DNA of 61,859 bases. Origin: BPGX01 sp035405785. GTDB taxonomy: Bacteria; Bacteroidota; Bacteroidia; B-17B0; Aurantibacillaceae. Position numbers and translations under genes: made by a program. The DNA is taken from positions 1 through 61,859 of the forward strand of contig DAONJS010000014.1 in NCBI GenBank assembly GCA_035405785.1, in the 5' to 3' direction. Positions 43,625-51,288 of this stretch are shown here, piece by piece (positions within the stretch are counted from its first letter, which is position 1; the number at the start of each line of letters is the position of its first letter). The notes beneath the pieces are model-generated. The model saw only the letters and a list, made by a program, of their open reading frames with translations. It made no database searches and was not told the origin of the DNA.

Positions 43625-43632
43625 TAAATTTG
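43625..43632 (+). promoter_or_regulatory. -7 box TAAATTTG, two bases before an ATG
   Basis: Perfect TAnnTTTG created at the junction of the last heptamer with the gene. Only two bases separate it from the ATG at 43635. If active, the transcript would start at or inside the start codon (leaderless). No -33 TTG at the normal distance. Confidence 0.35.
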
Positions 43633-43634
43633 TT

Positions 43635-44030
43635 ATGTCATTTAAAGAACATATAAACAGAGTAAAGCATTTTCACGAAAGTTTTAATATCAAAAATCAT
43701 CATTCACCAACATTGCTTTCAAAAGAAGAATACGAATTGAGATACAATCTCATCAAAGAAGAAAATGAAGAATATCTTAATGCCTGTAAAAACAACGATA
43801 TAGTAGAAATTGCAGATGCACTTGGAGATATATTGTATATTGCACTTGGCACTTTACTCAGACACGGTTTGCAAGATAAAATTGATGAAGTTTTTGAAGA
43901 AATTCATAATAGTAATATGTCCAAATTAGATGAAAATGGAAAGCCCATTTATCGTGAAGATGGTAAAGTATTAAAAGGTCCAAACTATTTTAAACCAAAC
44001 ATCAAAAAGATTCTTGGTATCAATGAATGA
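43635..44030 (+). CDS. MazG-like nucleotide pyrophosphohydrolase
   Basis: A 131-residue all-alpha NTP-pyrophosphatase-like protein. The metal-binding pattern is visible as KEENEEYLNACKNNDIVEI followed by ADALGDILYIALG, which gives ExxE and ExxD. The C-terminal YREDGKVLKGPNYFKPNI is a common end in this family. It may hydrolyse non-canonical or excess nucleotides. Upstream in-frame codons come from the GGGCG palindrome and heptamers, so the ATG at 43635 is the natural start. It overlaps radC by eight bases. Confidence 0.82.
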   Translation: MSFKEHINRVKHFHESFNIKNHHSPTLLSKEEYELRYNLIKEENEEYLNACKNNDIVEIADALGDILYIALGTLLRHGLQDKIDEVFEEIHNSNMSKLDENGKPIYREDGKVLKGPNYFKPNIKKILGINE

Positions 44031-44721
44031 TCAATCTATTCAAATAAGAGATCTTTCGGATGATGATAAGCCAAGAGAAAAGTTATTAAAATTTGGTGCT
44101 TCACATTTGTCTGATGCAGAACTATTAGCCATTATTATTGGTAGTGGAACAAAGGGCAATTCAGCTATTCAACTCTCACAAAAATTACTTGCTCATTATC
44201 AAAATGATCTCAATAAAATTGCTATTCAACATCCTGCTTCATTAAAAGATGTTCAGGCAGGACTTGGAATTGTCAAATCAATCAATATAATAGCGGCACT
44301 TGAATTAGGAAAAAGAAGATACATCAGTCAATTTTTTAAAAAAGACACGCCACTCAATTCCCCTGAAGTATCATCAAAATTTTTTATGAGATATTTATCT
44401 GATGCACCTCAGGAAGAATTTTGGATGGCAGTATTAAATAATGCTAACATTCCTATTGATGTTTATCATATTGCAAAAGGACATATTAACTTTGCTCTTG
44501 TAGACATTCGTTTAATTTGTAAATATGCTTTGCTTAATAATGCAGTGTCAGTAATAGTTGCACACAATCATCCATCAGGACAATTGCAACCTAGTAAGCA
44601 AGATATTGATTTAACTGATAAAATTAAAAACGCACTTAAAACCCTTGATATTGAGTTATGGGATCATTTAATTATTTATCAAGATAAATATTATAGTTTT
44701 AGAGAAAATCAGTTGTTATAA
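44023..44721 (+). CDS. radC: RadC/JAB-domain DNA repair-like protein
   Basis: A 232-residue protein with an N-terminal helix-hairpin-helix region (GASHLSDAELLAIIIGSG, VQAGLGIVKSINI) and a C-terminal JAMM metallo-domain. The zinc ligands are His181 and His183 in HNHPSGQLQPSKQD with Asp194. The biochemical role of RadC is still unclear despite its name. It overlaps the MazG-like gene, so the two are coupled. mutY follows after 98 bases. Confidence 0.92.
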   Translation: MNDQSIQIRDLSDDDKPREKLLKFGASHLSDAELLAIIIGSGTKGNSAIQLSQKLLAHYQNDLNKIAIQHPASLKDVQAGLGIVKSINIIAALELGKRRYISQFFKKDTPLNSPEVSSKFFMRYLSDAPQEEFWMAVLNNANIPIDVYHIAKGHINFALVDIRLICKYALLNNAVSVIVAHNHPSGQLQPSKQDIDLTDKIKNALKTLDIELWDHLIIYQDKYYSFRENQLL

Positions 44722-44819
44722 ATTCTATGAGACGAAGAAATATCCAAGAAGAACTAAATTCATTCATAAGTTCGCAATCATGAATTTCCATCTGTCCTCA
44801 AAACATTAATGATTTTCAG

Positions 44820-45881
44820 ATGAAAGAAAAATATTTTGTTCAAAACATCTTGAAGTATTATCAAAAACACAAAAGAAATTTGCCGTGGAGAAATATTCAA
44901 GATCCATACAAAATATGGATTTCTGAAATAATATTACAACAAACACAGGTAAAACAAGGATTAGATTATTATTTACGCTTTGTAGAAAAATTTCCAGATG
45001 TAAAAACGCTTGCAAATGCAAATGAAGATGATGTATTAAAAGTGTGGCAAGGATTAGGATATTATTCAAGAGCAAGAAATTTACATTTTGCAGCAAAGCA
45101 AATTGTTTCAAATTTTAATGGTAGGTTTCCAAATAAATATGAAGATATTTTATCATTAAAAGGTGTGGGAGAATATACTGCATCTGCAATAGCAAGTTTT
45201 GCATATAATTTGCCTTATGCTGTATTAGATGGAAATGTGTATAGAGTTTTAAGCAGATATTTTGGTATTGATATTCCCATTGATAGTTCAGAGGGAAAAA
45301 GATATTTTTCAACTTTGGCAAAAAAAATATTAGATAAAAAAAATCCATCTGAATATAATCAGGCCATAATGGAATTTGGAGCCACATTTTGCAAGCCAGC
45401 TCAGCCCGATTGTAATAATTGTTTATTAAATAGATATTGTTCTGCTTATTTAGAAAATAAAGTGAATTTGTTACCAATAAAATCTAAAAAGATTATCAAG
45501 AATAACAGACATTTAAATTATTTAGTTTTTTTGATTGATAATAAATACACTCTTATTCATAAAAGAAATAATAATGATATATGGAAGGGCTTGTATGAGT
45601 TTTATTTAGTAGAATCCAATAAAACATTTAGTAAAAATAAAATTATTACTTTACTTAAAGAAAAAGATATTTCTTTTCAATCTATTTCTGATTATCCTGT
45701 AATGAAGCATATTCTTACACATCAAAATTTAAGTATTAAGTTTTATGTCATTCAAAATGTTTCATTTAATGGTATTCATCAATTAGAAAAACCAATGAAT
45801 AAAATACTTTTGAGTGAAATTCATCAATATCCTTTTCCTATCGTTATTCAAAATTTTATTAAGGAAAATTTCAATTATTGA
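44820..45881 (+). CDS. mutY: A/G-specific adenine glycosylase
   Basis: Removes adenine mispaired with 8-oxoguanine. The 353-residue protein has the helix-hairpin-helix LSLKGVGEYTASAIAS with the downstream catalytic LDGNVYRV Asp, the conserved EIILQQTQV near residue 40, and a 4Fe-4S cluster with spacing C-x6-C-x2-C-x5-C (Cys191, 198, 201, 207). A C-terminal NUDIX-like domain (from about 235) recognises 8-oxoguanine. Together with recQ downstream and radC upstream it makes a small repair neighbourhood. Confidence 0.95.
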   Translation: MKEKYFVQNILKYYQKHKRNLPWRNIQDPYKIWISEIILQQTQVKQGLDYYLRFVEKFPDVKTLANANEDDVLKVWQGLGYYSRARNLHFAAKQIVSNFNGRFPNKYEDILSLKGVGEYTASAIASFAYNLPYAVLDGNVYRVLSRYFGIDIPIDSSEGKRYFSTLAKKILDKKNPSEYNQAIMEFGATFCKPAQPDCNNCLLNRYCSAYLENKVNLLPIKSKKIIKNNRHLNYLVFLIDNKYTLIHKRNNNDIWKGLYEFYLVESNKTFSKNKIITLLKEKDISFQSISDYPVMKHILTHQNLSIKFYVIQNVSFNGIHQLEKPMNKILLSEIHQYPFPIVIQNFIKENFNY

Positions 45882-46239
45882 TTTTGTCTATACCAAAATT
45901 GCTTTAAAATACGAGATAAATTATATATTCTTTAAACACAAAGAACACTAAGTTTTTCATAAAGGAACACAAAGATTTAAAAGATTAATTAAGTCCTTTG
46001 AGCACTTTGTGATATGTAATTATCTTTGAGTCCTTTGTGTTTAAAAATTTCGGAAAATAGAATTGTTTAGGTATAAATTGTAAAAATAACTTTTGTGTAT
46101 AGTTATATCGCTATTGCGAGGGTGTTTTTCACTAAGAAATTTCGTATTGAGATGTGTGAGATTCTTTTGAAAGTGCATTTCACAGCATTTTTATAATTTC
46201 TTGATTATGTGCAAATTATTTTATATTAAAATTTATTCA
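45882..46239. repeat. Gap upstream of recQ with a long CACAAAG inverted repeat
   Basis: This 476-base gap (to 46357) has no gene. Bases 45931-45943 (TTTAAACACAAAG) pair perfectly with 46033-46045 (CTTTGTGTTTAAA). The interior has further ACACAAAG and CTTTGAG elements in facing orientation, which makes an imperfect hairpin about 115 bases long. A decayed CTATTGCGAGGGTG element is at 46111-46124. A relative of the CACAAAG repeat is at 53617-53644. Confidence 0.65.
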
Positions 46240-46331
46240 TTGTTTATCTAATAATTTTGTATATTTGTCTAAAATTAATCTTAAATAAATAAAAAAATAA
46301 ACTTTTATTGGCATAAAATTTTGTATATTTA
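46240..46331 (+). promoter_or_regulatory. Candidate tandem promoters for recQ
   Basis: The upstream one is TTG (46240-46242), 17 bases, TATATTTG (46260-46267). The nearer one is TATATTTA at 46324-46331, one mismatch from consensus, 26 bases before the ATG. Confidence 0.4.
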
Positions 46332-46357
46332 TAGTCGCAAATAAAAACTAAATAAAA

Positions 46358-48682
46358 ATGAGTAATACAGCAGAAATGGAAGAAATAAAGAAAACAACAA
46401 AAAAGTCAAAATCTACTTCAACTAAAAAAGAACCAGAAAAAGAAATTGTAACAGTTAAGAAAACCAGTAAATCATCCAGAAAAGAATTTACAGATGCTGA
46501 AATTTATGGAGCATTAAAAAACTTTTTTGGATTTAGTAAATTCAAAGGAAATCAGGAAGCCATTATTAAAAGTGTATTAAGAGGTGAAAATGTTTTTGTA
46601 ATAATGCCCACAGGAGGCGGTAAATCGCTTTGTTATCAATTGCCTGCTATTTTAATGGAAGGCACCGCAATTGTAGTATCTCCTCTTATTGCATTGATGA
46701 AAAATCAAGTGGATTTAGTAAGAGGTTTTAGCACAGATTCTAATATCGCTCACTTTTTGAACTCTACTTTAAATAAGACCGAAACCAAAAAAGTAAAAAG
46801 CGATGTAATTAGTGGTAAATGTAAATTGTTATATGTTGCTCCCGAAACTTTAAATAAAGAAGATAATATCGCATTCTTTAAAGAATTCAAAGTATCATTC
46901 TTTGCTATTGATGAAGCACACTGTATCTCTGAATGGGGACACGATTTTCGTCCTGAATATAGAAAAATCCGCCCTATTGTTGATAAACTTGGCAGCCCTC
47001 CAATTATTGCCCTTACTGCAACTGCAACACCAAAGGTGCAACAAGATATTCAAAAGAATTTAGGAATGATGGATGCTACAGTATACAAGTCATCATTCAA
47101 TCGTCCTAATTTATACTATGAAATTCGTCCTAAAATCGGTGCCACAAAGCAAATTATTTCATTCATTAAAAAGAATTCAGGAAAATCAGGAATTATTTAT
47201 TGTTTAAGTCGTAAGAAAACAGAAGAATTAGCAGAACATTTGCAAATCAACGGTATCCGTGCGGCAGCGTATCACGCAGGAATGGAAGCAAAAGACAGAA
47301 GTAAAGTTCAGGACAAATTTCTAAACGAAGAAATTGATGTGATTGTGGCTACTATTGCATTTGGTATGGGTATTGATAAACCAGATATTCGTTTTGTAAT
47401 ACACTACGATATTCCAAAATCTTTAGAAGGATATTATCAGGAAACAGGCCGTGCAGGTAGAGATGGTGGCGAAGGGCATTGTCTTGCATTTTATAGTTAT
47501 TATGATATTCAGAAATTAGAAAAATTTATGCGAGACAAGCCAATAAGCGAACAGGAAATAGCCAAACAAATGTTGCAGGAAACAGCCGCATTTGCAGAAA
47601 CTTCATCTTGCCGCAGAAGATATTTGTTACATTATTTTGGTGAAGCATTTGATGAAAAGAATTGTAATAAAATGTGCGACAATTGTCGTCATCCAAAAGA
47701 AAAATTCAATGCACAAGAAGACCTTGAACTTGTTCTTGAAACCATTGTGGAAACCAGAGAAAAACACAAAGCAAAAGATATTGTCAATATCCTTATAGCC
47801 AATATGACTACTACTGCCCGTTCTTACAAACATAACCAGTTAGAAATGTGGGGCAAAGGATTAGACGATGATAAAGATGAAAAATACTGGAATGCAATTA
47901 TTCGTCAGGCAATAGTCAATGAGTTTTTACAAAAAGAAATTGAAACTTATGGTGTATTAAAACTAAGTGATAAAGGTAGAGCATTTCTAGAAAATCCTTA
48001 TGAAGTAATGTTTACTAAAGATCAGGATTTCAGCGATGCAGAAAAAGATGATGACGATCTAACATTCTCTCCAAAATCCAGTGCAGCCGCATTAGACGAA
48101 ACATTGTTCTATTTACTTAAAGATGAAGTAAGAAAAATTGCTAAACAAAACAACTTGCCACCTTATGTAGTATTTCAGGAAACATCTATTTCAGAAATGG
48201 CTACTCAATATCCAATTACCATAGAAGAGTTATCAAAAATTAGTGGTGTAGGGCAAGGAAAAGCATTGAAGTTTGGAAAACCAATTATTGCTCTTATTAA
48301 AAAATATGTTGAAGAAAATGAGATTGAAAGACCAAGCGAAATTGTTGTAAAAACTTCGGCCAATAAATCTCAATTAAAAGTATCTATTATTCAAAGTATT
48401 GACCGCAAAATGCCTTTGGATCAAATATGTAAAATTAAGAAAATGGATTTCAAGGATCTATTGACTGAATTAGAATCTATTGTTTATTCAGGAACAAAAA
48501 TCAATTTAGATTATTGTATTCATTCTTATATTGATGAAGAAAAATTAGATGAATTGTTGTTATACTTCAAAGAATCTGATACAGATGATTTAGAAGCCGC
48601 TATTGAAGAATTTGGACACGATACTACCGAAGAAGAAATTCGTTTAGCAAGAATTAAATTTATTTCTGATTTTGGAAATTAA
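46358..48682 (+). CDS. recQ: ATP-dependent DNA helicase RecQ
   Basis: A 774-residue superfamily 2 helicase. A Lys-rich N-terminal tail (1-45) precedes the helicase core: P-loop PTGGGKS at 84-90, motif II DEAH in FAIDEAHCISEWGHDFRP, and motif VI QETGRAGRDG. A zinc-binding domain (CRRRYLLHYF...CDNC), a winged-helix RQC domain and an HRDC domain (about 590-665) follow. About 90 further C-terminal residues are usual in Bacteroidota RecQ. It acts in recombination and fork repair. Confidence 0.95.
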   Translation: MSNTAEMEEIKKTTKKSKSTSTKKEPEKEIVTVKKTSKSSRKEFTDAEIYGALKNFFGFSKFKGNQEAIIKSVLRGENVFVIMPTGGGKSLCYQLPAILMEGTAIVVSPLIALMKNQVDLVRGFSTDSNIAHFLNSTLNKTETKKVKSDVISGKCKLLYVAPETLNKEDNIAFFKEFKVSFFAIDEAHCISEWGHDFRPEYRKIRPIVDKLGSPPIIALTATATPKVQQDIQKNLGMMDATVYKSSFNRPNLYYEIRPKIGATKQIISFIKKNSGKSGIIYCLSRKKTEELAEHLQINGIRAAAYHAGMEAKDRSKVQDKFLNEEIDVIVATIAFGMGIDKPDIRFVIHYDIPKSLEGYYQETGRAGRDGGEGHCLAFYSYYDIQKLEKFMRDKPISEQEIAKQMLQETAAFAETSSCRRRYLLHYFGEAFDEKNCNKMCDNCRHPKEKFNAQEDLELVLETIVETREKHKAKDIVNILIANMTTTARSYKHNQLEMWGKGLDDDKDEKYWNAIIRQAIVNEFLQKEIETYGVLKLSDKGRAFLENPYEVMFTKDQDFSDAEKDDDDLTFSPKSSAAALDETLFYLLKDEVRKIAKQNNLPPYVVFQETSISEMATQYPITIEELSKISGVGQGKALKFGKPIIALIKKYVEENEIERPSEIVVKTSANKSQLKVSIIQSIDRKMPLDQICKIKKMDFKDLLTELESIVYSGTKINLDYCIHSYIDEEKLDELLLYFKESDTDDLEAAIEEFGHDTTEEEIRLARIKFISDFGN

Positions 48683-48713
48683 AGCATTGTAGATTAAGAA
48701 AGTTTTTTTATTC

Positions 48714-48748
48714 AAAAGGGGCAAGTGATTTTGCCCCTTTTTATTTTT
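48714..48748 (+). terminator. Terminator after recQ
   Basis: Stem AAAAGGGGCAA/TTGCCCCTTTT with loop GTGATT, then TTATTTTT. Confidence 0.9.
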
Positions 48749-48760
48749 AAATATTGTAAT

Positions 48761-48798
48761 TACATTTGCCATATTAAAATGTATGGTTTTAGCCATAC
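48761..48798 (+). promoter_or_regulatory. -7 box TACATTTG and leader hairpin
   Basis: TACATTTG (48761-48768), followed by C, lies just after the recQ terminator. In the leader, GTATGG/CCATAC (48781-48798, loop TTTTAG) forms a short hairpin 22 bases before the ATG at 48821, and may affect translation. Confidence 0.45.
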
Positions 48799-48820
48799 TC
48801 ATGAACAAATATAGGTGAAT

Positions 48821-49246
48821 ATGAAGAATTTATTGGTATTAAGTTTTTTTTTATTAATTTTATTGATTTGCAATCACGAAAGTAAAAATGATAATTCAAC
48901 TAAAATAAATATTGATTGCACAAAAGAATTTATAGTTGGTAAATGGACAATATGTTCAAATAGAATGGCAAATGTTTATACGCAACGTAATGTTTGTATT
49001 GAAATAATTTTTAATAGAGATGGAAGTGGAATTTATAAGTACGCTGATAGTGAGGAAAAGACATTTAAATGGTTGGTTTTAAAGGGCAATAAAATTTCTA
49101 TTAAATGTGATAAAAATGATGACAAGTGTATGATTGAAAGTGGGGATTACATTACATATTTTAGTTCAAATTTATCTGGTGATGAGTTAAGTATTATAGA
49201 TACTAAAAAAGATATTGAATATTTCTTAGAAAGGTGCAAAAATTAA
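48821..49246 (+). CDS. Small secreted lipocalin-like protein
   Basis: A 141-residue protein with a signal peptide (MKNLLVLSFFLLILLIC). Cys17 is preceded by Leu-Leu-Ile, which is an imperfect lipobox because Ile replaces the small residue at -1. The mature region (FIVGKWTICSNRM, IIFNRDGSGIYKY, FKWLVLKGNKISI, LSIIDTKKDIEYFLERC) has the short strand pattern of lipocalin-like stress or adhesion proteins. Four Cys residues could form disulfides. A GTG two codons upstream is a possible start. Function unknown. Confidence 0.65.
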   Translation: MKNLLVLSFFLLILLICNHESKNDNSTKINIDCTKEFIVGKWTICSNRMANVYTQRNVCIEIIFNRDGSGIYKYADSEEKTFKWLVLKGNKISIKCDKNDDKCMIESGDYITYFSSNLSGDELSIIDTKKDIEYFLERCKN

Positions 49247-49279
49247 ATACATGAAAATAAATTCTTTACCATGATAATT

Positions 49280-49342
49280 CAAAATTAAAAACTTTTAACT
49301 CAAAACTAATTAAACTTGAGCATTGAATATTGAGTATTGAAT
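49280..49342. repeat. Mixed heptamer array, C type to B type
   Basis: Nine units in one 7-base phase: CAAAATT, AAAAACT, TTTAACT, CAAAACT, AATTAAA, CTTGAGC, ATTGAAT, ATTGAGT, ATTGAAT. It shows the NAAAACT family passing into the ATTGAAN family. Confidence 0.85.
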
Positions 49343-49446
49343 GCTGACGAAACTGCTTTGCAGTTTATCAGAATGCCGACCGATAGTCCCGACGACATAA
49401 AATGTGTCGGGACACTGACCGCAAGTGTCATGTGCGTCGGCACATT
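49343..49446. repeat. Variable-core hairpin module and composite palindrome, copy 2
   Basis: Frame GCTGACG (49343-49349), core AAACTGC-TTT-GCAGTTT (49350-49366), ATCAG, AATGCCGACCG. Then TCCCGACG, core ACAT-AAA-ATGT (49395-49405), GTCGGGAC, ACTGACCG and a right arm ending GGCACATTGAA. The second part nearly equals 37085-37148. Confidence 0.8.
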
Positions 49447-49469
49447 GAACATTTTTTGTGTTTACATTA

Positions 49470-49567
49470 TTCACTTTTCACTCTTCACTTTTCACTCTTC
49501 ACTCTTCACTCTTCACTTTTCACTCTTCACTTTTCACTTTTCACTTTTCACTTTTCACTTTTCACTC
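49470..49567. repeat. Fourteen-unit TTCACTY heptamer array
   Basis: Fourteen units, each TTCACTT or TTCACTC, with no interruption. It ends seven bases before the stop codon of the reverse-strand gene at 49575. It also produces a low-complexity forward reading frame (49337-49588) that is not a gene. Together with the two preceding repeat features it fills the convergent gap 49247-49574. Confidence 0.95.
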
Positions 49568-49574
49568 ATATATG

Positions 49575-50033
49575 CTAATCATCAGTAGGTTCTGGAGCAA
49601 ATTTGGGTTTGGGTTTTTTGGGTTTTAGTTTAGATGGAAATAATACATTCACCAGTTCATTGTGAATAGTGATCATAGTTTCACTAATTCCATTAATAAT
49701 TTTTTTATCTTTGTTTGAATTATTTTTCCATGATTTTTTGAACTCTTCATAAGTTCCGTCTTCTAATAAAATATAAAACTTATTGATTTTTCCTTCCATT
49801 ACTTCAACTTTTCCACTATAGCAAGTGGCATTACCTTTGTATCTTACTGTAATAATGACATCAGTATACACACCATCTTTTACATCTTCTGCACCTCTTT
49901 CTTCAAACTTAGCAGCCCATTTATTGTAACAGTTAAGTTCATCTTTTTTAGCGGTGGTATTGTTTTCTTGTTCTTGTGAAAATACTATCTGAACAAATAA
50001 AACAAGTGAGAGAACAAATACATTTTTAAACAT
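49575..50033 (-). CDS. Hypothetical secreted protein
   Basis: A 152-residue protein with a clear signal peptide (MFKNVFVLSLVLFVQIVFSQ). The mature part has ELNCYNKWAAKFEERGAEDV, VIITVRYKGNATCYSGKVEV and a two-Cys pattern, a beta-rich centre (KFYILLEDGTYEEF), and a Pro/Lys-rich tail (KPKKPKPKFAPEPTDD). No family is recognised. The reverse frame extends to 50051, but the ATG at 50033 gives the proper signal peptide and fits the -7 box. Confidence 0.7.
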   Translation of the reverse strand: MFKNVFVLSLVLFVQIVFSQEQENNTTAKKDELNCYNKWAAKFEERGAEDVKDGVYTDVIITVRYKGNATCYSGKVEVMEGKINKFYILLEDGTYEEFKKSWKNNSNKDKKIINGISETMITIHNELVNVLFPSKLKPKKPKPKFAPEPTDD

Positions 50034-50048
50034 AATAAAATTTTGCCT

Positions 50049-50056
50049 CAAAAGTA
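50049..50056 (-). promoter_or_regulatory. -7 box TACTTTTG for the secreted protein
   Basis: Perfect TAnnTTTG on the reverse strand, 15 bases before the ATG at 50033. It supports that start over the longer frame. Confidence 0.5.
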
Positions 50057-50126
50057 AAGATAAATTTTTTTGAAAGCAAGAATTAACTTAAAAAATAAAT
50101 TTTTATGTATGTGGTAAAAAATTTAT

Positions 50127-50134
50127 TACATTTG
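50127..50134 (+). promoter_or_regulatory. -7 box TACATTTG for rpmE2
   Basis: Perfect TAnnTTTG followed by CCGCC, 19 bases before the ATG at 50154. No -33 TTG is evident. Confidence 0.55.
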
Positions 50135-50153
50135 CCGCCCTAAATTCAAAATT

Positions 50154-50411
50154 ATGAAAAAAGATATTCATCCTTCTAATTATCGCTTGTGTGTATTCAA
50201 GGATATGGGTAATGGTTATGCTTTCTTAACCAGAAGTTGTGTAGAAACTAAAGATACTATTGTTTGGGAAGATGGAAAAGAATATCCATTGGTAAAATTG
50301 GATATTTCAATGGCATCGCATCCATACTACACTGGCAAACAAGTATTAGTAGATACAGCAGGCCGTGTAGATAAATTCAGACAAAGATATCAAAAGAAAA
50401 ATCAGAAGTAA
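50154..50411 (+). CDS. rpmE2: Ribosomal protein L31, type B
   Basis: An 85-residue large-subunit protein. MKKDIHPSNYRLCVFKDM and FLTRSCVETKDTIVWEDGKE, YPLVKLDISMASHPYYTGKQ, and VDKFRQRYQKK are the standard L31 blocks. The CxxC zinc motifs of type A L31 are missing, so it is the zinc-independent type B form. It is monocistronic, with its own promoter and a strong terminator. Confidence 0.96.
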   Translation: MKKDIHPSNYRLCVFKDMGNGYAFLTRSCVETKDTIVWEDGKEYPLVKLDISMASHPYYTGKQVLVDTAGRVDKFRQRYQKKNQK

Positions 50412-50430
50412 TTGAATTAAAAAATTGGCA

Positions 50431-50470
50431 AAAAACAATTCTTCTTCATTGAAGAATTGTTTTTTTATTT
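50431..50470. terminator. Bidirectional terminator between rpmE2 and the cobalamin adenosyltransferase gene
   Basis: Stem ACAATTCTTC/GAAGAATTGT with loop TTCATT, flanked by A5 and T7 so that both strands end in a T run. It can stop rpmE2 on the forward strand and the convergent gene on the reverse strand. Confidence 0.9.
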
Positions 50471-50547
50471 TAAATCAGTTGAATTTTTAAGTATTAAAAT
50501 GCTTTGAGATTAAAAAATTTCTTTCACAATATTTACTCTCTCTCCTT

Positions 50548-51126
50548 TTACCTTTTGGGCACCCAAGGTATTTCTTTGGCACCTAATTTTTTAGTAAGAT
50601 ATCTTGCTAATACAAAAAAGTAATCTGATAATCTGTTTAGATAAGGTAAAATATGTGGTTCAATTTCTGATTGAATATGAGTAAATTTTACAATGCTTCT
50701 TTCAGCCCTACGACATACACACCTTGCAATATGGCAATATGAAACAATTTTATTTCCGCCTGGTAAAATAAAATATTTCATTGGTTCAAGTTCTGATTCC
50801 ATGGCATCAATACTTTTCTCTAATTTTTGAATATCATCATTGTTCAAAGGTGGTAAATGTTCTTTTAATTTTTCTAATTTATCAAATTCTGTTGCCAGAT
50901 GTGATCCAATGCTGAATAATCTATCCTGTATAAAAATTAATTCATCAATTATATTTTGAAAAGATCCAGTTTCTTCTAAATAATCTCTTAATAATCCTAC
51001 AAAAGAATTAAGTTCATCTATATTTCCGTATGCTTCAATTTGTTCAAAATCTTTGGAAACTCTTTTACCACCAAATAATGCAGTTGTTCCTTTATCGCCT
51101 GTTTTGGTATAAATTTTCGTTGCCAT
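50548..51126 (-). CDS. ATP:cob(I)alamin adenosyltransferase (PduO type)
   Basis: Transfers the adenosyl group of ATP to cob(I)alamin to give coenzyme B12. The 192-residue protein starts MATKIYTKTGDKGTTALFGG, which binds ATP, and has YGNIDELNSFVGLLRDYL and the C-terminal VCRRAERSIVKF and LNRLSDYFFVLARYL blocks typical of PduO. A frame extension to 51144 is not supported by the -7 box. No other cobalamin gene is near. The intergenic tandem operator at 51182 may control it. Confidence 0.93.
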   Translation of the reverse strand: MATKIYTKTGDKGTTALFGGKRVSKDFEQIEAYGNIDELNSFVGLLRDYLEETGSFQNIIDELIFIQDRLFSIGSHLATEFDKLEKLKEHLPPLNNDDIQKLEKSIDAMESELEPMKYFILPGGNKIVSYCHIARCVCRRAERSIVKFTHIQSEIEPHILPYLNRLSDYFFVLARYLTKKLGAKEIPWVPKR

Positions 51127-51141
51127 TTTATATTTTTGTGT

Positions 51142-51149
51142 CAAATTTA
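51142..51149 (-). promoter_or_regulatory. -7 box TAAATTTG for the adenosyltransferase
   Basis: Perfect TAnnTTTG on the reverse strand, ending 15 bases before the ATG at 51126. Confidence 0.5.
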
Positions 51150-51181
51150 TGGAAATTATTCACTACAATAAAATTTCAATA

Positions 51182-51216
51182 AGTATATTGATACTATCAG
51201 TTAGTATATTGATACT
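51182..51216. promoter_or_regulatory. Tandem operator, AGTATATTGATACT twice at 21-base spacing
   Basis: Two identical 14-base sites (51182-51195 and 51203-51216), each with arms AGTAT/ATACT around ATTG, separated by ATCAGTT. The 21-base period equals two helical turns, so two dimers would bind the same face. It lies between the divergent adenosyltransferase and purL promoters and could control either or both. Confidence 0.6.
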
Positions 51217-51264
51217 TAATCATCTAAATTGAATATTATTTTTTATTACCTACATCAAAATACC

Positions 51265-51272
51265 TACATTTA
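51265..51272 (+). promoter_or_regulatory. Near-consensus -7 box TACATTTA for purL
   Basis: One mismatch from TAnnTTTG (final A), followed by C, 16 bases before the purL ATG. Confidence 0.35.
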
Positions 51273-51288
51273 CAGCAAAATTTAAATT

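Noticed and set aside
49337..49588. Forward open frame rich in Phe, Ser, His and Leu
   Set aside because: It is the translation of the palindrome module and the TTCACTY heptamers. It has no homologue pattern, promoter or proper start.
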